Shown piece by piece: positions 6,400-6,623 of a DNA stretch of 6,623 nt. How positions within the stretch are numbered: position 1 is the first letter of the stretch; every line of letters starts with the position of its first letter. A program made the translations under genes and the position numbers. Source of the DNA: an uncultured Angelakisella sp. (GTDB lineage: Bacteria > Bacillota > Clostridia > Oscillospirales > Ruminococcaceae); the NCBI GenBank assembly GCA_904420255.1, contig CAJFUT010000019.1, forward strand, positions 1 through 6,623, in the 5' to 3' direction. The notes beneath the pieces were generated by a model. The model was not told the DNA's origin. It saw nothing but the letters and a program-made list of their open reading frames with translations, and searched no databases.

Positions 6400-6437
6400 A
6401 AAAAGGGGTCCAGGGGATTGCCCCTGGACCCCTTTTT
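6400..6437. terminator. Strong bidirectional intrinsic terminator
   Basis: GGGGTCCAGGGG (6405-6416) and CCCCTGGACCCC (6421-6432) are a perfect 12-bp stem around ATTG. AAAAA precedes it (6400-6404) and TTTTT follows it (6433-6437), so it reads as a terminator on either strand. No supported gene ends into it on either strand within the window. It may terminate a gene entering from the right, or be a dispersed terminator-type repeat. Confidence 0.75.
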
Positions 6438-6469
6438 CCGCCCCGCAGTATTTTCTGTTTATCAGTTTA

Positions 6470-6486
6470 CTCCGGTCGCACCGGAG
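6470..6486. repeat. Perfect 7-bp inverted repeat
   Basis: CTCCGGT (6470-6476) and ACCGGAG (6480-6486) flank a CGC loop. No T tract follows. It lies in the non-coding block between the bidirectional terminator and the larger palindrome; its role is unknown. Confidence 0.45.
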
Positions 6487-6565
6487 GTCCGGGCTTGATT
6501 TACCTTGTGCCATGGGAAATGCTGAGGTTTGAGAAATTGTCAGGCAGAAGCCCGAGCCCCGTGTC

Positions 6566-6593
6566 GCCACTTTCTTGATCAAAAGAAAGTGGC
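6566..6593. repeat. REP-like palindrome with 11-bp arms
   Basis: GCCACTTTCTT (6566-6576) and AAGAAAGTGGC (6583-6593) are perfect complements around GATCAA; the centre TTGATCAA (6575-6582) is itself a palindrome. Its mixed A/T and G/C make-up is unlike the surrounding GC-rich background. No gene adjoins it in the window. It has the look of a dispersed intergenic repeat, but copy number cannot be judged from one window. Confidence 0.55.
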
Positions 6594-6603
6594 CAAAGAT
6601 TGA

Positions 6604-6619
6604 CCGGGGAGGCCCCCGG
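6604..6619. repeat. GC-rich inverted repeat at the right edge
   Basis: CCGGGG (6604-6609) and CCCCGG (6614-6619) flank AGGC, and the window then ends in GGGCCC. The hairpin stands 10 nt after the larger palindrome, so the two may belong to one repeat unit cut off by the window edge. Confidence 0.35.
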
Positions 6620-6623
6620 GCCC

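Noticed and set aside
6326..6582. Small open frames of 68 codons (+, 6326-6532) and 78 codons (-, 6346-6582)
   Set aside because: Both run straight through the bidirectional terminator hairpin, lack a convincing ribosome binding site, and show no family resemblance.

Overview
This window comes from a GC-rich bacterial genome and is almost entirely a glycine cleavage operon on the + strand. Its gene content is the 3' end of gcvT, then gcvH, gcvPA, gcvPB, lplA and lpdA. The two-subunit (split) glycine decarboxylase, strong AAGGAGG-type ribosome binding sites, the tight overlaps and the strongly G/C-ending codons suggest a high-GC Clostridia member, for example a gut Oscillospirales-type organism. 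That placement is inference from sequence style, not from a search.

Layout. Positions 2-214 are the last 70 residues of GcvT. Positions 215-424 are an unusual spacer. It opens with a 24-nt pure A/T run that carries a plausible sigma-70-type promoter, and continues with C-rich repeats and three degenerate 32-33 bp tandem units, each able to form a hairpin. gcvH (425-808), gcvPA (822-2138), gcvPB (2138-3580) and lplA (3573-4568) follow with a 13-nt gap, a 1-nt overlap and an 8-nt overlap, so they are almost certainly cotranscribed and partly translationally coupled. A 161-nt spacer with a terminator-like hairpin and a second inverted repeat separates lplA from lpdA (4730-6109).

How the genes work together. 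GcvPA/GcvPB (P protein) decarboxylates glycine and passes the aminomethyl group to lipoyl-GcvH. GcvT releases ammonia and transfers the one-carbon unit to tetrahydrofolate. LpdA (L protein) reoxidises the dihydrolipoyl arm with NAD+. LplA attaches salvaged lipoate to GcvH. The window therefore encodes the whole cycle plus the cofactor-loading enzyme, with only the N-terminal part of gcvT outside it.

Positions 6110-6623 (514 nt) hold no convincing gene. They contain a potentially structured 3' region, a strong intrinsic terminator, a second bidirectional terminator, and several perfect inverted repeats, including an 11-bp-arm palindrome of REP-like character. I see no clearly new protein system. 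The observations most worth checking are the repeat/hairpin array ahead of gcvH and the structured non-coding block after lpdA.
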